Below, piece by piece: positions 49,897-58,948 of a DNA stretch of 64,000 nucleotides (the stretch's first letter is position 1; each line of letters opens with the position of its first letter). The position numbers were made by a program, and so were the translations under genes. Source of the DNA: an uncultured Pelagibacteraceae bacterium (GTDB lineage: Bacteria; Pseudomonadota; Alphaproteobacteria; Pelagibacterales; AG-422-B15); assembly GCA_902571005.1 (NCBI GenBank), contig CACGAG010000008.1, positions 1 to 64,000 of the forward strand. Direction: 5' to 3'. A model generated the notes under the pieces. That model saw only the letters and a program-made list of their open reading frames with translations. It did no database searches and was not told where the DNA came from.

Positions 49897-51120
49897 GTGC
49901 CATTTAATTATTTTGAGAGATTTATAGCTTTTAGGTACCTGGTTCCTTTGAGAAAAGGCGGGTTGTTATCAGTCATTTCATGGCTTTCATTTATTGGGAT
50001 TTGTATTGGTGTTGCAACATTAATAATTGTGATGTCTGTAATGAATGGTTTTCATGATGAACTAAAAAAAAGAATTATTGGTTTCAATGGCCATATTTAC
50101 ATTAAAAATATAGAGCCATACTTTGAGAATGATAAAAACCTCTCTGAAATTTCGGAAATATTATTTATTGATAAAAATATATCTATTCAAGCCTTAATAA
50201 GTTCAGCTAATAAGAGCAATGGAATAATTATCAAATCGATTAATGATGAGAATTTTAAATTTTACGAATTTGTTAATAATCTGAATAATGATAATCTGCT
50301 TACTGCTAATTCAATAATATTAGGTGAAGAACTAGCTTTTTCTTTGGGTGTTTTACCTGGCGACGAAATAAAAATCACTTCTTCTTCAATGATTTCTACT
50401 CCACTAGGTCAAATCCCAAAATCTTATAAAATGAAAGTATCGGCCACATTTAGTTCTGGTATGAGTGAATATGACAAAAATTTTGCATTTACTTCACTTG
50501 CAAATGTTCAAAAATTCTTGAGTCTCAAAAATGAGATATCAACCATTGAGATACATTTAAAAGATATCAATGATGTAGAAAAAGTTAAGAGTGATTTACT
50601 TAAAATTTATAATGATAATTATTTAGTAAAAGATTGGATTGATCTAAATAGTTCTTTTTGGGAAGTGTTGGCAACGGAGCGTGAATTAATGTTCTTTGTA
50701 TTATCACTTATTATCATAATTGCTGCATTTAATATTGTCACAAGCCTGTTTATTTTAGTACAAAATAAAAATAAAGAAATAGCAGTGCTTAAAACAATTG
50801 GTAGCAGTGATAGTTCAATTTTAAGAATATTTTTACTAGTCGGCACTTTTATAGGGTTTAGTGGAACGATCATAGGTTCTACTCTTGGAATACTTTTTAC
50901 AATAAATATTGATACAATAAGAAATTTACTAAATTCAACATTCAATTTAAATTTATTTCCATCTGAGTTTTATTATCTTGATAAAATGCCAACCAGTATT
51001 GATTTGACTCAAATTATATTAATCATTCTCTTTTCATTAGTTATATCAATGATAGCGACTGTATATCCTGCCTATAAAGCTTCTAAGACAGAAATTAGAG
51101 GAATATTAAACAATGTCTGA
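49897..51120 (+). CDS. lolC: Lipoprotein-releasing ABC transporter permease LolC/LolE
   Basis: Inner-membrane permease that, with LolD, releases lipoproteins for transfer to the outer membrane. The 407-residue protein has a GTG start, an N-terminal helix after FIAFRYLVPLRKGGLLSVISWLSFIGICIGVATLIIVMSVMNGF, a large periplasmic domain (about 50-260) and three C-terminal helices of the FtsX type, with SLFILVQNKNKEIAVLKTIG before the second. Only one permease gene is present, as in most alphaproteobacteria, where it presumably forms a homodimer. It overlaps lolD by 8 bp. Confidence 0.92.
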   Translation: MPFNYFERFIAFRYLVPLRKGGLLSVISWLSFIGICIGVATLIIVMSVMNGFHDELKKRIIGFNGHIYIKNIEPYFENDKNLSEISEILFIDKNISIQALISSANKSNGIIIKSINDENFKFYEFVNNLNNDNLLTANSIILGEELAFSLGVLPGDEIKITSSSMISTPLGQIPKSYKMKVSATFSSGMSEYDKNFAFTSLANVQKFLSLKNEISTIEIHLKDINDVEKVKSDLLKIYNDNYLVKDWIDLNSSFWEVLATERELMFFVLSLIIIIAAFNIVTSLFILVQNKNKEIAVLKTIGSSDSSILRIFLLVGTFIGFSGTIIGSTLGILFTINIDTIRNLLNSTFNLNLFPSEFYYLDKMPTSIDLTQIILIILFSLVISMIATVYPAYKASKTEIRGILNNV

Positions 51121-51769
51121 ATCAAATCTAATTTTAAAAAACATTTCAAAATCTTACTTTCAAGCTAATAATAGCTTATCTATTTTAAAAGATATCTCTT
51201 TAGAAGTTAAAGGTGGTGATTTTATTGCAGTTACAGGTCCCTCAGGTTCTGGAAAAACCACTCTACTTAACTTAGTAGGGTTGCTTGATACATCCGACGA
51301 AGGCACTATCTCATTCAATGGTAAGGATCTTACGAATTTAAATAGTGAACAAAAGAATAAATTTAGAAGGAATAATTACGGATTTATTTATCAAAACTAT
51401 AACTTATTGGAAAATTTTAATGCAATAGAAAATGTTGCATTACCGCTAATCTTAAATGGGTACAGTAAGCACGAGGCGACACAAAGGGCTGAAAACATAA
51501 TGAAGGTATTTATGATTGATGATAGATCTTTACATTTTCCAAATTCATTGTCAGGAGGGGAGCAGCAGAGAGTTGCAATATCAAGAGCTTTAGTAAATAA
51601 TCCAAAATTTATAATCGCTGATGAGCCAACTGGCAATTTAGACAATAAGAATTCTGATTTGGTGTTTAATTATTTAAAAAACTATGTCGAATCAGAAAAA
51701 ATGACACTAATTATAGCTACTCATGACGAGGAGTTGGCATCAAATGCAAATAAAAGGATAAATTTATAG
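51113..51769 (+). CDS. lolD: Lipoprotein-releasing ABC transporter ATP-binding protein
   Basis: ATPase of the Lol exporter. The 218-residue protein contains Walker A VTGPSGSGKTTLLNLVGLLD (about 40-58), the Q-loop YGFIYQNYNLLENFNAIENV, signature NSLSGGEQQRVAISRALV, Walker B KFIIADEPTGNLDNKNS and the switch His in IIATHDEEL. It overlaps lolC by 8 bp and abuts dnaE with no spacer. Confidence 0.95.
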   Translation: MSESNLILKNISKSYFQANNSLSILKDISLEVKGGDFIAVTGPSGSGKTTLLNLVGLLDTSDEGTISFNGKDLTNLNSEQKNKFRRNNYGFIYQNYNLLENFNAIENVALPLILNGYSKHEATQRAENIMKVFMIDDRSLHFPNSLSGGEQQRVAISRALVNNPKFIIADEPTGNLDNKNSDLVFNYLKNYVESEKMTLIIATHDEELASNANKRINL

Positions 51770-54700
51770 GTGAGTGACTTTATTCATTTAACAAATAAAA
51801 CAGAATACTCATTATCAGAAGGCGCTTTACCTATAGCGCGTATATCAGAACTTTGTCAGGCCTTTAAAATGCCGGCTGTAGGCATCACTGACACGAATAA
51901 TATGTTTGGAGCTTTGGAATTTAGTGAAAAAGTATCAAGTGTTGGAGTTCAGCCTATAATAGGATGTAATTTAAAAATCAAAACACCTAAAAACTATCTT
52001 CATGAAAATATTGAAGAAGAAGATCTCTATTTCTTTCTTAATATATTCTCTAAAAATGAGGTTGGTTATAAGAATTTATTAAATGTTATTTCAAGCGCAT
52101 ACATGAATCATAAAGAAAATGCTTATGTAGATATTGAACAGTTGTATAAAAATAAAGAAGGCCTATTAGTCCTTTCAGGTGGAAATAACTCTATCTTAAA
52201 ATATTCAAATGGTAATAAAATTACTTCACAATCAGCATCATTTGTTGCTGACTTTAAAAAAGAATTTAATGATAATTTTTACATAGAAATCCAGAGAATT
52301 GAAGGAAATCGTTATAGAATTGATGAAGAAGTAATTCTTAATTTGGCTTACGATAATAATATTCCAGTTGTTGCAACTAACGATGTTTACTTTGAGGGAC
52401 CTGATCATTTTGAAGCACATGATGCTCTAATGTGTATTGAAAAAAAGCTTTTTGTCTCTCAAAAAGATAGAAAAAGGTTGTCAAAAAATCACTATTTTAA
52501 GTCTCAAAATGAAATGCAAGAACTGTTTTCGGATATTCCGGAAGCATTATTTCACACAATTGAGATTGCGCAAAGGTGCTCTCATAGACCTAAAATAAAA
52601 ATGCCAGTACTTCCATCTTACGATAATGATGATAGTCAAGAAAAAAAATTATTAAGAGAACTATCTCATAAAGGCCTTGAGCAAAATCTCACTCAAAAAT
52701 TTATGAGTGAACAAATAGATAATAATTTAAAATTAAACATAAAAAAGGAATATGAGGAAAGATTAGAAAAAGAGTTAAAAATAATTATAGATATGAAATA
52801 TGAAGGATATTTTTTAATTGTTTCGGATTTTATAAGATGGGCAAAAGACAATGATATACCGGTTGGTCCCGGAAGAGGGTCTGGGGCAGGTTCCTTGGTT
52901 GCCTGGTGTTTAAAAATTACTGATCTAGATCCAATTAAATTTGGTTTAATTTTTGAGAGATTCTTAAATCCAGAGAGAGTTTCTTTGCCTGATTTTGATA
53001 TCGATTTTTGCCGTGATGGTAGAGATCGTGTACTCGATTACGTACATCAAAAGTATGGGAATAACCATGTTGCTCAGATAATTACTTTTGGAAAATTACA
53101 AGCTCGAGCAGTAATTAGAGATGTAGGTAGAGTTCTTGGCATTCCATATGGTCAGGTAGATTATCTTTGTAAATTGATGCCTTTTGACCCTTCAAGACCC
53201 ATGACATTGCAACAATACATTGATGAAGAGCCTCGATTAAAAGAAGAGGCAAGTAAAGATGATAAAATTGCAAAGTTATTAGACATATCTCTAAAGTTAG
53301 AAGGTCTCAAAAGACATGCATCAATTCATGCAGCTGGGGTAGTTATTTCAAAAGAGGAAGTATTCAAAGATGTCCCAATATACAGTGACCCAGATTCAAA
53401 TATTTTTCTAACACAATTTGATATGAAATGGGTTGAAAATGCTGGTTTAGTAAAATTTGATTTTTTAGGTCTCAAGACACTAACGCTAATTGATAATTGT
53501 ACAAAATTGGTAAAATTAAAAAATCCTGATTTTAATATTGATAACATTAAATTAAATGATCGAGACACTTATGATTTGTTAAGTACTGGTGAAACAACAG
53601 GCATTTTTCAGTTAGAGAGTGCAGGTATGAAGGATACTCTTAAGCAGCTTCAACCAGATAAATTTGAAGATATTATTGCTATTGTCGCGCTTTATAGACC
53701 TGGTCCTATGGCTAATATTCCAAGCTACATAGAAAGAAAGCATGGCAGAGAAAAACCTGACTACATTCATCCTTTATTAGAAGACTTATTAAAAGAAACT
53801 TATGGAGTCGTAATTTATCAAGAACAGGTTATGGGGGTAGCTAGAGAGTTATCAGGATACTCAGATGGTGAGGCAGATTTGCTAAGAAGAGCAATGGGAA
53901 AAAAAATACAAAAGGAAATGAACGCTCAAAAACAAAGGTTTATAAATGGTTGCTTAAAAAAAGATATAACATCAAATGAAGCGCATACTATTTTTGAATT
54001 ATTATCTAAATTTGCTGACTATGGTTTTAATAAAAGTCATGCCGCAGCATATGCTGTAATAGCATTTCAAACAGCCTATCTAAAAACACATTATCCAATA
54101 GAGTTTTTTGCAGCTTCCATGTCATTAGATATTAATAATACAGATAAAATTTCTATATTTCAGCAAGAGTTAATGCGTTTAAAAATTAAACTAGCCCCAC
54201 CTAGCGTTAATTATTCTGGACCATACTTTTTAAGAAATAATGATTCAATTTTATACGCACTTGGAGCAATTAAAAATGTGGGTATTGAATCAATGAAAGA
54301 TTTGTATAATGAAAGAAACAAAAATGGCAATTTTAGTAATCTCAACGATTTTATAAATAGAAACAATACCTCAGTAATTAATAAAAAAACAATTGAAGCA
54401 TTATCTTGCGCGGGAGCATTTGATGAGTTCAATGTAAGTAGATCAGCTGTATTTAATCAAGCCTCAGAAATTGTAAAGTATCATAAGTCTAAAAATAGCA
54501 ATTCCATAGATCTTCAAAAAGATATGTTCGGCGATATGAACATATCGAGTTTTAAATTAACGGAGGAAGAAGAGTGGAAGTCAAATTATAAATTAATGAA
54601 AGAGTATGAGATGTTAGGTTTTTATTTATCGGGTCACCCTTTGTCAACACACAGAAAAAACTATAAATCTTTAATGTTAAGAGAATATTCTGAAATTAAA

Positions 54701-55231
54701 GATAATTCAGAACTGCACAATCAAAAAGATCTTCTTTTGGGTGGTACCTTACTTTCTAAAAAAGAAAAGAGATCATCCAGGGGTAATAGTTATGCATTTT
54801 TAAATTTTTCTGACATGTCATCAATTTTTGAACTTATTATATTTGAAAGTAATCTGAGAAAATATCGTGAGCTACTTTTAGAAGGTGAATCATTTGTTTT
54901 AGGTGTAGATTTTTCATCACAAAATGGAAGTTTAAGAGGAGAGCTCAAAAAAGTATTTAGCTTCGAAGATGTTGAAAAGTTAAACAAGACAAGTGATTTT
55001 AACAAAAAAGAAAATGACAAACTAAACAATCAAACACTTAAAATTTATGCTGATAGAAGCTTTTCAAAGGACGAGTTAGCAAAATTAAATTGGGTTAAAG
55101 GGCACAATAAAATTGAGATTATCATTAATAATCAACTACTTAAGATTCCCGGTGAATTCAATATTACTTCAGATATGATTGATAAGATGAAAAACCTCAA
55201 CGGCGTAATGAAAATCGATTTTGTAGAATAA
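51770..55231 (+). CDS. dnaE: DNA polymerase III subunit alpha
   Basis: Catalytic polymerase of the replicative holoenzyme. In 1153 residues it has the N-terminal PHP domain (FIHLTNKTEYSLSEGALPI, MPAVGITDTNNMFGALEF), the palm with VGPGRGSGAGSLVAWCL and the catalytic aspartates in LPDFDIDFCRDGRDRVLDYV, the fingers region LKRHASIHAAGVVIS and YRPGPMANIPSYIERKHG, and an OB/C-terminal region. The PHP metal residues are incomplete, as is common in proteobacterial DnaE. The start is GTG, immediately after the lolD stop. It is the last gene of the long plus-strand transcription unit; rpsB has its own promoter. Confidence 0.96.
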   Translation: MSDFIHLTNKTEYSLSEGALPIARISELCQAFKMPAVGITDTNNMFGALEFSEKVSSVGVQPIIGCNLKIKTPKNYLHENIEEEDLYFFLNIFSKNEVGYKNLLNVISSAYMNHKENAYVDIEQLYKNKEGLLVLSGGNNSILKYSNGNKITSQSASFVADFKKEFNDNFYIEIQRIEGNRYRIDEEVILNLAYDNNIPVVATNDVYFEGPDHFEAHDALMCIEKKLFVSQKDRKRLSKNHYFKSQNEMQELFSDIPEALFHTIEIAQRCSHRPKIKMPVLPSYDNDDSQEKKLLRELSHKGLEQNLTQKFMSEQIDNNLKLNIKKEYEERLEKELKIIIDMKYEGYFLIVSDFIRWAKDNDIPVGPGRGSGAGSLVAWCLKITDLDPIKFGLIFERFLNPERVSLPDFDIDFCRDGRDRVLDYVHQKYGNNHVAQIITFGKLQARAVIRDVGRVLGIPYGQVDYLCKLMPFDPSRPMTLQQYIDEEPRLKEEASKDDKIAKLLDISLKLEGLKRHASIHAAGVVISKEEVFKDVPIYSDPDSNIFLTQFDMKWVENAGLVKFDFLGLKTLTLIDNCTKLVKLKNPDFNIDNIKLNDRDTYDLLSTGETTGIFQLESAGMKDTLKQLQPDKFEDIIAIVALYRPGPMANIPSYIERKHGREKPDYIHPLLEDLLKETYGVVIYQEQVMGVARELSGYSDGEADLLRRAMGKKIQKEMNAQKQRFINGCLKKDITSNEAHTIFELLSKFADYGFNKSHAAAYAVIAFQTAYLKTHYPIEFFAASMSLDINNTDKISIFQQELMRLKIKLAPPSVNYSGPYFLRNNDSILYALGAIKNVGIESMKDLYNERNKNGNFSNLNDFINRNNTSVINKKTIEALSCAGAFDEFNVSRSAVFNQASEIVKYHKSKNSNSIDLQKDMFGDMNISSFKLTEEEEWKSNYKLMKEYEMLGFYLSGHPLSTHRKNYKSLMLREYSEIKDNSELHNQKDLLLGGTLLSKKEKRSSRGNSYAFLNFSDMSSIFELIIFESNLRKYRELLLEGESFVLGVDFSSQNGSLRGELKKVFSFEDVEKLNKTSDFNKKENDKLNNQTLKIYADRSFSKDELAKLNWVKGHNKIEIIINNQLLKIPGEFNITSDMIDKMKNLNGVMKIDFVE

Positions 55232-55232
55232 G

Positions 55233-55262
55233 TTGTTGTAAAGCTTGCTTATTTAATATAAT
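55233..55262 (+). promoter_or_regulatory. Promoter upstream of rpsB
   Basis: A perfect -10 box TATAAT (55257-55262) follows TTGTTG (55233-55238) with an 18-bp spacer, immediately after the dnaE stop. Transcription would start near 55269, giving a leader of about 80 bases before rpsB that contains the folded element described next. This is the best sigma70-like match I found in the window. Confidence 0.6.
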
Positions 55263-55278
55263 TACAGTCAAAATATCA

Positions 55279-55349
55279 CACAGCGATAGCTAATGCTGTC
55301 CGGTCCTTAATCAGGTCAAATTGCTGTGGATGAACAACCGGAGAAAAAA
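55279..55349 (+). ncRNA. rpsB leader RNA with pseudoknot over the ribosome-binding site
   Basis: CACAGCGAT (55279-55287) can pair with ATTGCTGTG (55320-55328) in a nine-pair helix containing one G-U. Inside the closed loop TCCGGT (55299-55304) is perfectly complementary to ACCGGA (55337-55342), which lies outside the helix and includes the Shine-Dalgarno GGAG (55340-55343). That is a pseudoknot which would hide the ribosome-binding site. An alternative hairpin, ACAGC with GCTGT at 55295-55299, competes with the main helix and would expose it. An rpsB leader motif of this kind has been described in alphaproteobacteria; autoregulation by protein S2 is the likely role, and that is inferred here. 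Confidence 0.7.
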
Positions 55350-56156
55350 ATGACTATACCAAATATTAATTTAAAAGATCTCGTTGAAGCCGGGGTACAT
55401 TTTGGGCATAAGTCTCAAAGATGGAACCCTAAAATGCTAAAGTATATTCATAGCACAAAAGAAAATATTCATATTATAAATCTTAACTACACAGTTCAAA
55501 TGATTAGTGAAGCGCTGAGCGTTATGAAAGAGACTGTATCAAAGGGTGGAAAGATTTTATTTGTAGCTACGAAAAAACAAGCAGCAGGTAAAATTGCTAC
55601 TCTAGCATCTGAAACTAACCAATTTTATGTAAATCACAGATGGTTAGGTGGAATGCTTACGAATTGGTCAACAATTGCTAAATCGATCAAAAAAATGAAA
55701 GAACTTGAAGTTCTAAAATCTAACCCAGACAATGAATTTACAAAGAAAGAAATATTAAAAATTACAAACCAACATGAAAAATTAGTTAGGTCATTAAGTG
55801 GAATTAGTGAGATGAAAAAATCACCTGACTTAGTTTTCATTATTGACACTAAATTAGAACACATAGCTGTTTCTGAAGCAAATTTGTTAAAGATACCTAT
55901 TATTGGAATTGTAGATACCAATTGTGATCCAGATAAAATAGATTATCCTATACCAGGTAATGACGACTCACGAAGGTCAATAGATTTATATTGTTCTCTA
56001 ATCAAGGAGACCATTAACTCATCCGCTAAAGAAATTGATTTCGAAATCAATTCTAACAATAAAGAAGGGATTACTGAGCCCGATGTAAAAGGTGATAGTG
56101 ATAATTCTAATAATAAAAATGTTTCTGAACCTGAGGACCCTAAGAATGACAGTTAG
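55350..56156 (+). CDS. rpsB: 30S ribosomal protein S2
   Basis: Small-subunit protein needed for binding S1 and for initiation. MTIPNINLKDLVEAGVHFGHKSQRWNPKM is the usual N-terminus, followed by GGKILFVATKKQAAGKIA, FYVNHRWLGGMLTNWSTI and GIVDTNCDPDKIDYPIPGNDDS. The ORF track begins at a GTG (55326) inside the leader RNA; the ATG at 55350, 7 bp after GGAG, matches the family start, giving 268 residues. The last 45 or so residues are an acidic, Asn/Ser-rich extension (TEPDVKGDSDNSNNK) beyond the conserved core. Its 3' end overlaps tsf by 11 bp. Confidence 0.95.
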   Translation: MTIPNINLKDLVEAGVHFGHKSQRWNPKMLKYIHSTKENIHIINLNYTVQMISEALSVMKETVSKGGKILFVATKKQAAGKIATLASETNQFYVNHRWLGGMLTNWSTIAKSIKKMKELEVLKSNPDNEFTKKEILKITNQHEKLVRSLSGISEMKKSPDLVFIIDTKLEHIAVSEANLLKIPIIGIVDTNCDPDKIDYPIPGNDDSRRSIDLYCSLIKETINSSAKEIDFEINSNNKEGITEPDVKGDSDNSNNKNVSEPEDPKNDS

Positions 56157-56973
56157 TGCAAAAGAGGTTCAAGAATTAAGAAAAATGTCTGGCGCAGGAA
56201 TGATGGAGTGTAAGTCTGCTTTATCTGACTCAGGTGGCGATATATCTCAAGCATTTAAATTGTTAAGAGAAAAAGGTATTGCAAAAGCCGAGAAAAAATC
56301 TGGTAGAGACGCAAATGAAGGTCTAATAGGTGTTAGAGTTCAGGCAGAAAAAGCATCTATAATTGAAGTTAATTCAGAGACTGATTTTGTTTCTAGAAAT
56401 TCTGAGTTTCATAGTCTTGTTAACTCGATTTTAGATATATCTATGGATGATGAAAGTAAGTCATTAGCTAATAATGCAAATGTTACCGAACTAATAAGTT
56501 CCGCTGTAGGAAAAATTGGAGAAAATATAGTTCTAAGAAGATCAAGTCAACTCAGTGGAAACATTCATAGCTATGTTCATAACAGTGTGGATCAAGGCTT
56601 AGGTAAGATTGGCGTGCTTCTAAAATTAAATACTGATAGTGATCATGTATCTGAAATAGGTAAAAATCTTTGTATGCATATTGCAGCTTTAAATCCTAAA
56701 TCAATTTCCGAAAAAGACCTCAGTAATGAATTAGTAAACGCAGAAAAAGAAATAATAAAACAACAACTCAAAGATAGCGGCAAACCTGATAATATTCTTG
56801 AAAAAATGCTCGAGGGTAAATTAAAAAAATTTTTTGAGGAAAACACATTATTAGGCCAAAAATTTGTAATTGACCCATCGTTAAATATTGAAAACTACCT
56901 TAAGCAATTCGCAGAAAGAAATAATTGTAAAATTTCTGTAGAGCAATTTATCAGATACGAATTAGGCTCATAA
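56146..56973 (+). CDS. tsf: Elongation factor Ts
   Basis: Nucleotide-exchange factor for EF-Tu. The product has VSAKEVQELRKMSGAGMMECKSALSD, the EF-Tu-contacting segment VNSETDFVSRNSEF (TDFV motif) and HIAALNPKSIS. The ORF-track start (56092) is in the rpsB shadow; the ATG at 56146 follows GAGG and gives the family N-terminus and 275 residues. It overlaps the rpsB end by 11 bp, so the two are translationally coupled. Confidence 0.95.
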   Translation: MTVSAKEVQELRKMSGAGMMECKSALSDSGGDISQAFKLLREKGIAKAEKKSGRDANEGLIGVRVQAEKASIIEVNSETDFVSRNSEFHSLVNSILDISMDDESKSLANNANVTELISSAVGKIGENIVLRRSSQLSGNIHSYVHNSVDQGLGKIGVLLKLNTDSDHVSEIGKNLCMHIAALNPKSISEKDLSNELVNAEKEIIKQQLKDSGKPDNILEKMLEGKLKKFFEENTLLGQKFVIDPSLNIENYLKQFAERNNCKISVEQFIRYELGS

Positions 56974-56976
56974 AAG

Positions 56977-57696
56977 ATGCCCAAACAAAAATTAAACCGG
57001 ATATTAATTAAATTATCTGGTGAGTCTCTTATGGGCAAAAATAAATTTGGGCTTGATTTAAATACCGTTAAGCGGATTTCAAATGATTTGCTTTCATTAA
57101 AAAAATTAAAAATACAAATTTGTGTTGTAATTGGCGGTGGAAATATATTCAGGGGTTTAGCAGCTTCTGCAAAAGGCATGGATAGAGCCAGTGCGGACTA
57201 CATGGGTATGCTAGCCACAGTTATGAATAGTCTTGCTTTGCAAAATTCATTAGAAAAATTAAATGTTGAAACCAGGGTTATGTCTGCATTTCCAATACAA
57301 TCTATATGCGAAACATACATTAGAAGAAGAGCAATAAGACATATGGAAAAAAACAGAATTGTTATATGCGCAGCTGGAACTGGTAATCCATATTTTTCTA
57401 CAGATACTGCTTCAGCTCTAAGAGCTGCAGAACTTGAATGCCAAGTTATATATAAAGCAACTCAAGTGGATGGTATTTATGATAAGGATCCCAATATATA
57501 TAAGAAAGCAAAAAAACTTAAAAAAATATCATATGAAAACTATTTGTCGAAGAATCTTAAAGTTTTAGATAGTGCTGCAGTAAGTATTGCAAGAGATAAT
57601 GAAATTCCAATAAAAATATTTTCAATTTTACGAAATAATTGTTTCAAAAACGTATATAATAATAAACAACAATATTCTGAGATTAACAATGTTTGA
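56977..57696 (+). CDS. pyrH: Uridylate kinase
   Basis: Phosphorylates UMP to UDP and belongs to the amino acid kinase fold. The 239-residue protein shows RILIKLSGESLMGKNKFGLD at the phosphate-binding start, VVIGGGNIFRGLAAS, GMDRASADYMGMLATVMNSLAL and ATQVDGIYDKDPN. It begins 3 bp after tsf and overlaps frr by 8 bp. Confidence 0.97.
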   Translation: MPKQKLNRILIKLSGESLMGKNKFGLDLNTVKRISNDLLSLKKLKIQICVVIGGGNIFRGLAASAKGMDRASADYMGMLATVMNSLALQNSLEKLNVETRVMSAFPIQSICETYIRRRAIRHMEKNRIVICAAGTGNPYFSTDTASALRAAELECQVIYKATQVDGIYDKDPNIYKKAKKLKKISYENYLSKNLKVLDSAAVSIARDNEIPIKIFSILRNNCFKNVYNNKQQYSEINNV

Positions 57697-58246
57697 TATA
57701 ATTAAAGACGATATTATCGGCCGTATGGATTCTTCAATACAGTCTTTTAGATCTGACATGCAGGGAATACGCGCCGGTAGGGCATCACCTAGCATGCTGG
57801 ACTCAATTAAGATTGATGCGTATGGACAGAAAATGAATATTAACCAGGTTGGAAACATAACAACACCTGATCCGCGTACGATAAATATTGATATATGGGA
57901 TAGTTCTAATGTTTCACTTGTCGAGAAAGCTCTACGAGAATCTGATTTAGGTATTAATCCAATGATTGAGGGAAATCTAATTAGATTGCCTCTACCACAG
58001 CTTACAGAGGAAAGACGAAGTGAATTTCTAAAAATGGCGAGTAAAATATCAGAAAATACAAAAGTTGCTGTTAGAAATATAAGAAGAGATGGCATTGAAC
58101 AAGTGAAAAAATTAGAAAAGGATAAAGAAATTGGACAGGATGATTCTAAAAAGTATCAAGAAAACATCGATAAAATTACTGCAGATCAAATTAAAAATAT
58201 TGATGAAATCCTTAAAAATAAAGAAGAAGATTTAAAAAAAATATAA
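57689..58246 (+). CDS. frr: Ribosome recycling factor
   Basis: Releases ribosomes from mRNA after termination, together with EF-G. The 185-residue protein has SFRSDMQGIRAGRASPSMLDSI near the N-terminus, PMIEGNLIRLPLPQLTEERRSEF at the family hinge, and AVRNIRRDGIEQVKKLEKDKEI before the C-terminal helix. Overlaps pyrH by 8 bp. Confidence 0.97.
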   Translation: MFDIIKDDIIGRMDSSIQSFRSDMQGIRAGRASPSMLDSIKIDAYGQKMNINQVGNITTPDPRTINIDIWDSSNVSLVEKALRESDLGINPMIEGNLIRLPLPQLTEERRSEFLKMASKISENTKVAVRNIRRDGIEQVKKLEKDKEIGQDDSKKYQENIDKITADQIKNIDEILKNKEEDLKKI

Positions 58247-58252
58247 TCTTAA

Positions 58253-58948
58253 GTGACCTCATTTAATTTATCAAAAAAAAAGATTAACCATGTCGCTATT
58301 ATTATGGATGGTAATGGAAGATGGGCAAAAAAAAACAATCTCCAAAAAAAAACTGGCCATAAATATGGGATTCAGAATTGTATTTCATTATGCAAGAGCT
58401 TAAGAGATTTAGATTATAAACTAAATGAAATATCTTTTTATGTATTTTCAGCTGAAAATTGGAGAAGAAGCCCTTCAGAAATAAAAGATTTATTTAATCT
58501 AATAACTGAATTTTATAGAGATTTTAGTTCAACAGCTAATGATAACAATCTTAAAATAAGGCATTATGGAAGTAGAAAAAAATTATCAAAAAAATTGTTA
58601 AGTATAATTGATGAAGTTACTTCGATCACTAAAGACAATAGGGGTACTATAGTAAATTTATTATTTAATTATGGATCAAGACAAGAAATAAATGAAGCAG
58701 TAGATAAAATAAAAAAACATAAAAATCCATCAAAAAATTTAAGAGATTATTTTTATATTCCTGACTCAAAAGACCCAGATTTCATTATAAGAACCGGTGG
58801 TCAAATTAGATTAAGTAATTTTATGTTATGGCAAAGTGCTTATGCTGAATTGTACTTTACAAAAGTTTTATGGCCTGATTTCAAAATTAGTAATCTTAAT
58901 AGGGCTCTTGATCAATTAATGAAAAGAAAACGAAATTATGGTCAATAA
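58253..58948 (+). CDS. uppS: Undecaprenyl diphosphate synthase (cis-prenyltransferase)
   Basis: Makes the C55 carrier lipid precursor for peptidoglycan and O-antigen. Motifs are VAIIMDGNGRWAKKNN with the catalytic Asp, SFYVFSAENWRRSPSEI, and RTGGQIRLSNFMLWQSAYAELYFT. The 231-residue product starts with GTG. It lies 6 bp after frr and directly before cdsA. Confidence 0.96.
   Translation: MTSFNLSKKKINHVAIIMDGNGRWAKKNNLQKKTGHKYGIQNCISLCKSLRDLDYKLNEISFYVFSAENWRRSPSEIKDLFNLITEFYRDFSSTANDNNLKIRHYGSRKKLSKKLLSIIDEVTSITKDNRGTIVNLLFNYGSRQEINEAVDKIKKHKNPSKNLRDYFYIPDSKDPDFIIRTGGQIRLSNFMLWQSAYAELYFTKVLWPDFKISNLNRALDQLMKRKRNYGQ

Noticed and set aside
51770-51860. Degenerate metal motif in the DnaE PHP domain (HLTNKT for HLxVHS)
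   Set aside because: Loss of PHP metal residues is common in proteobacterial DnaE, so this is not remarkable.
55326-55349. Eight extra N-terminal codons of rpsB from GTG 55326
   Set aside because: They overlap the helix, pseudoknot and Shine-Dalgarno of the leader; ATG 55350 is correctly spaced from GGAG.
56092-56973. Longer tsf ORF starting at 56092
   Set aside because: The extra residues MIVIILIIKMFLNLRTLR are out-of-frame rpsB sequence; the ATG at 56146 gives the family N-terminus.
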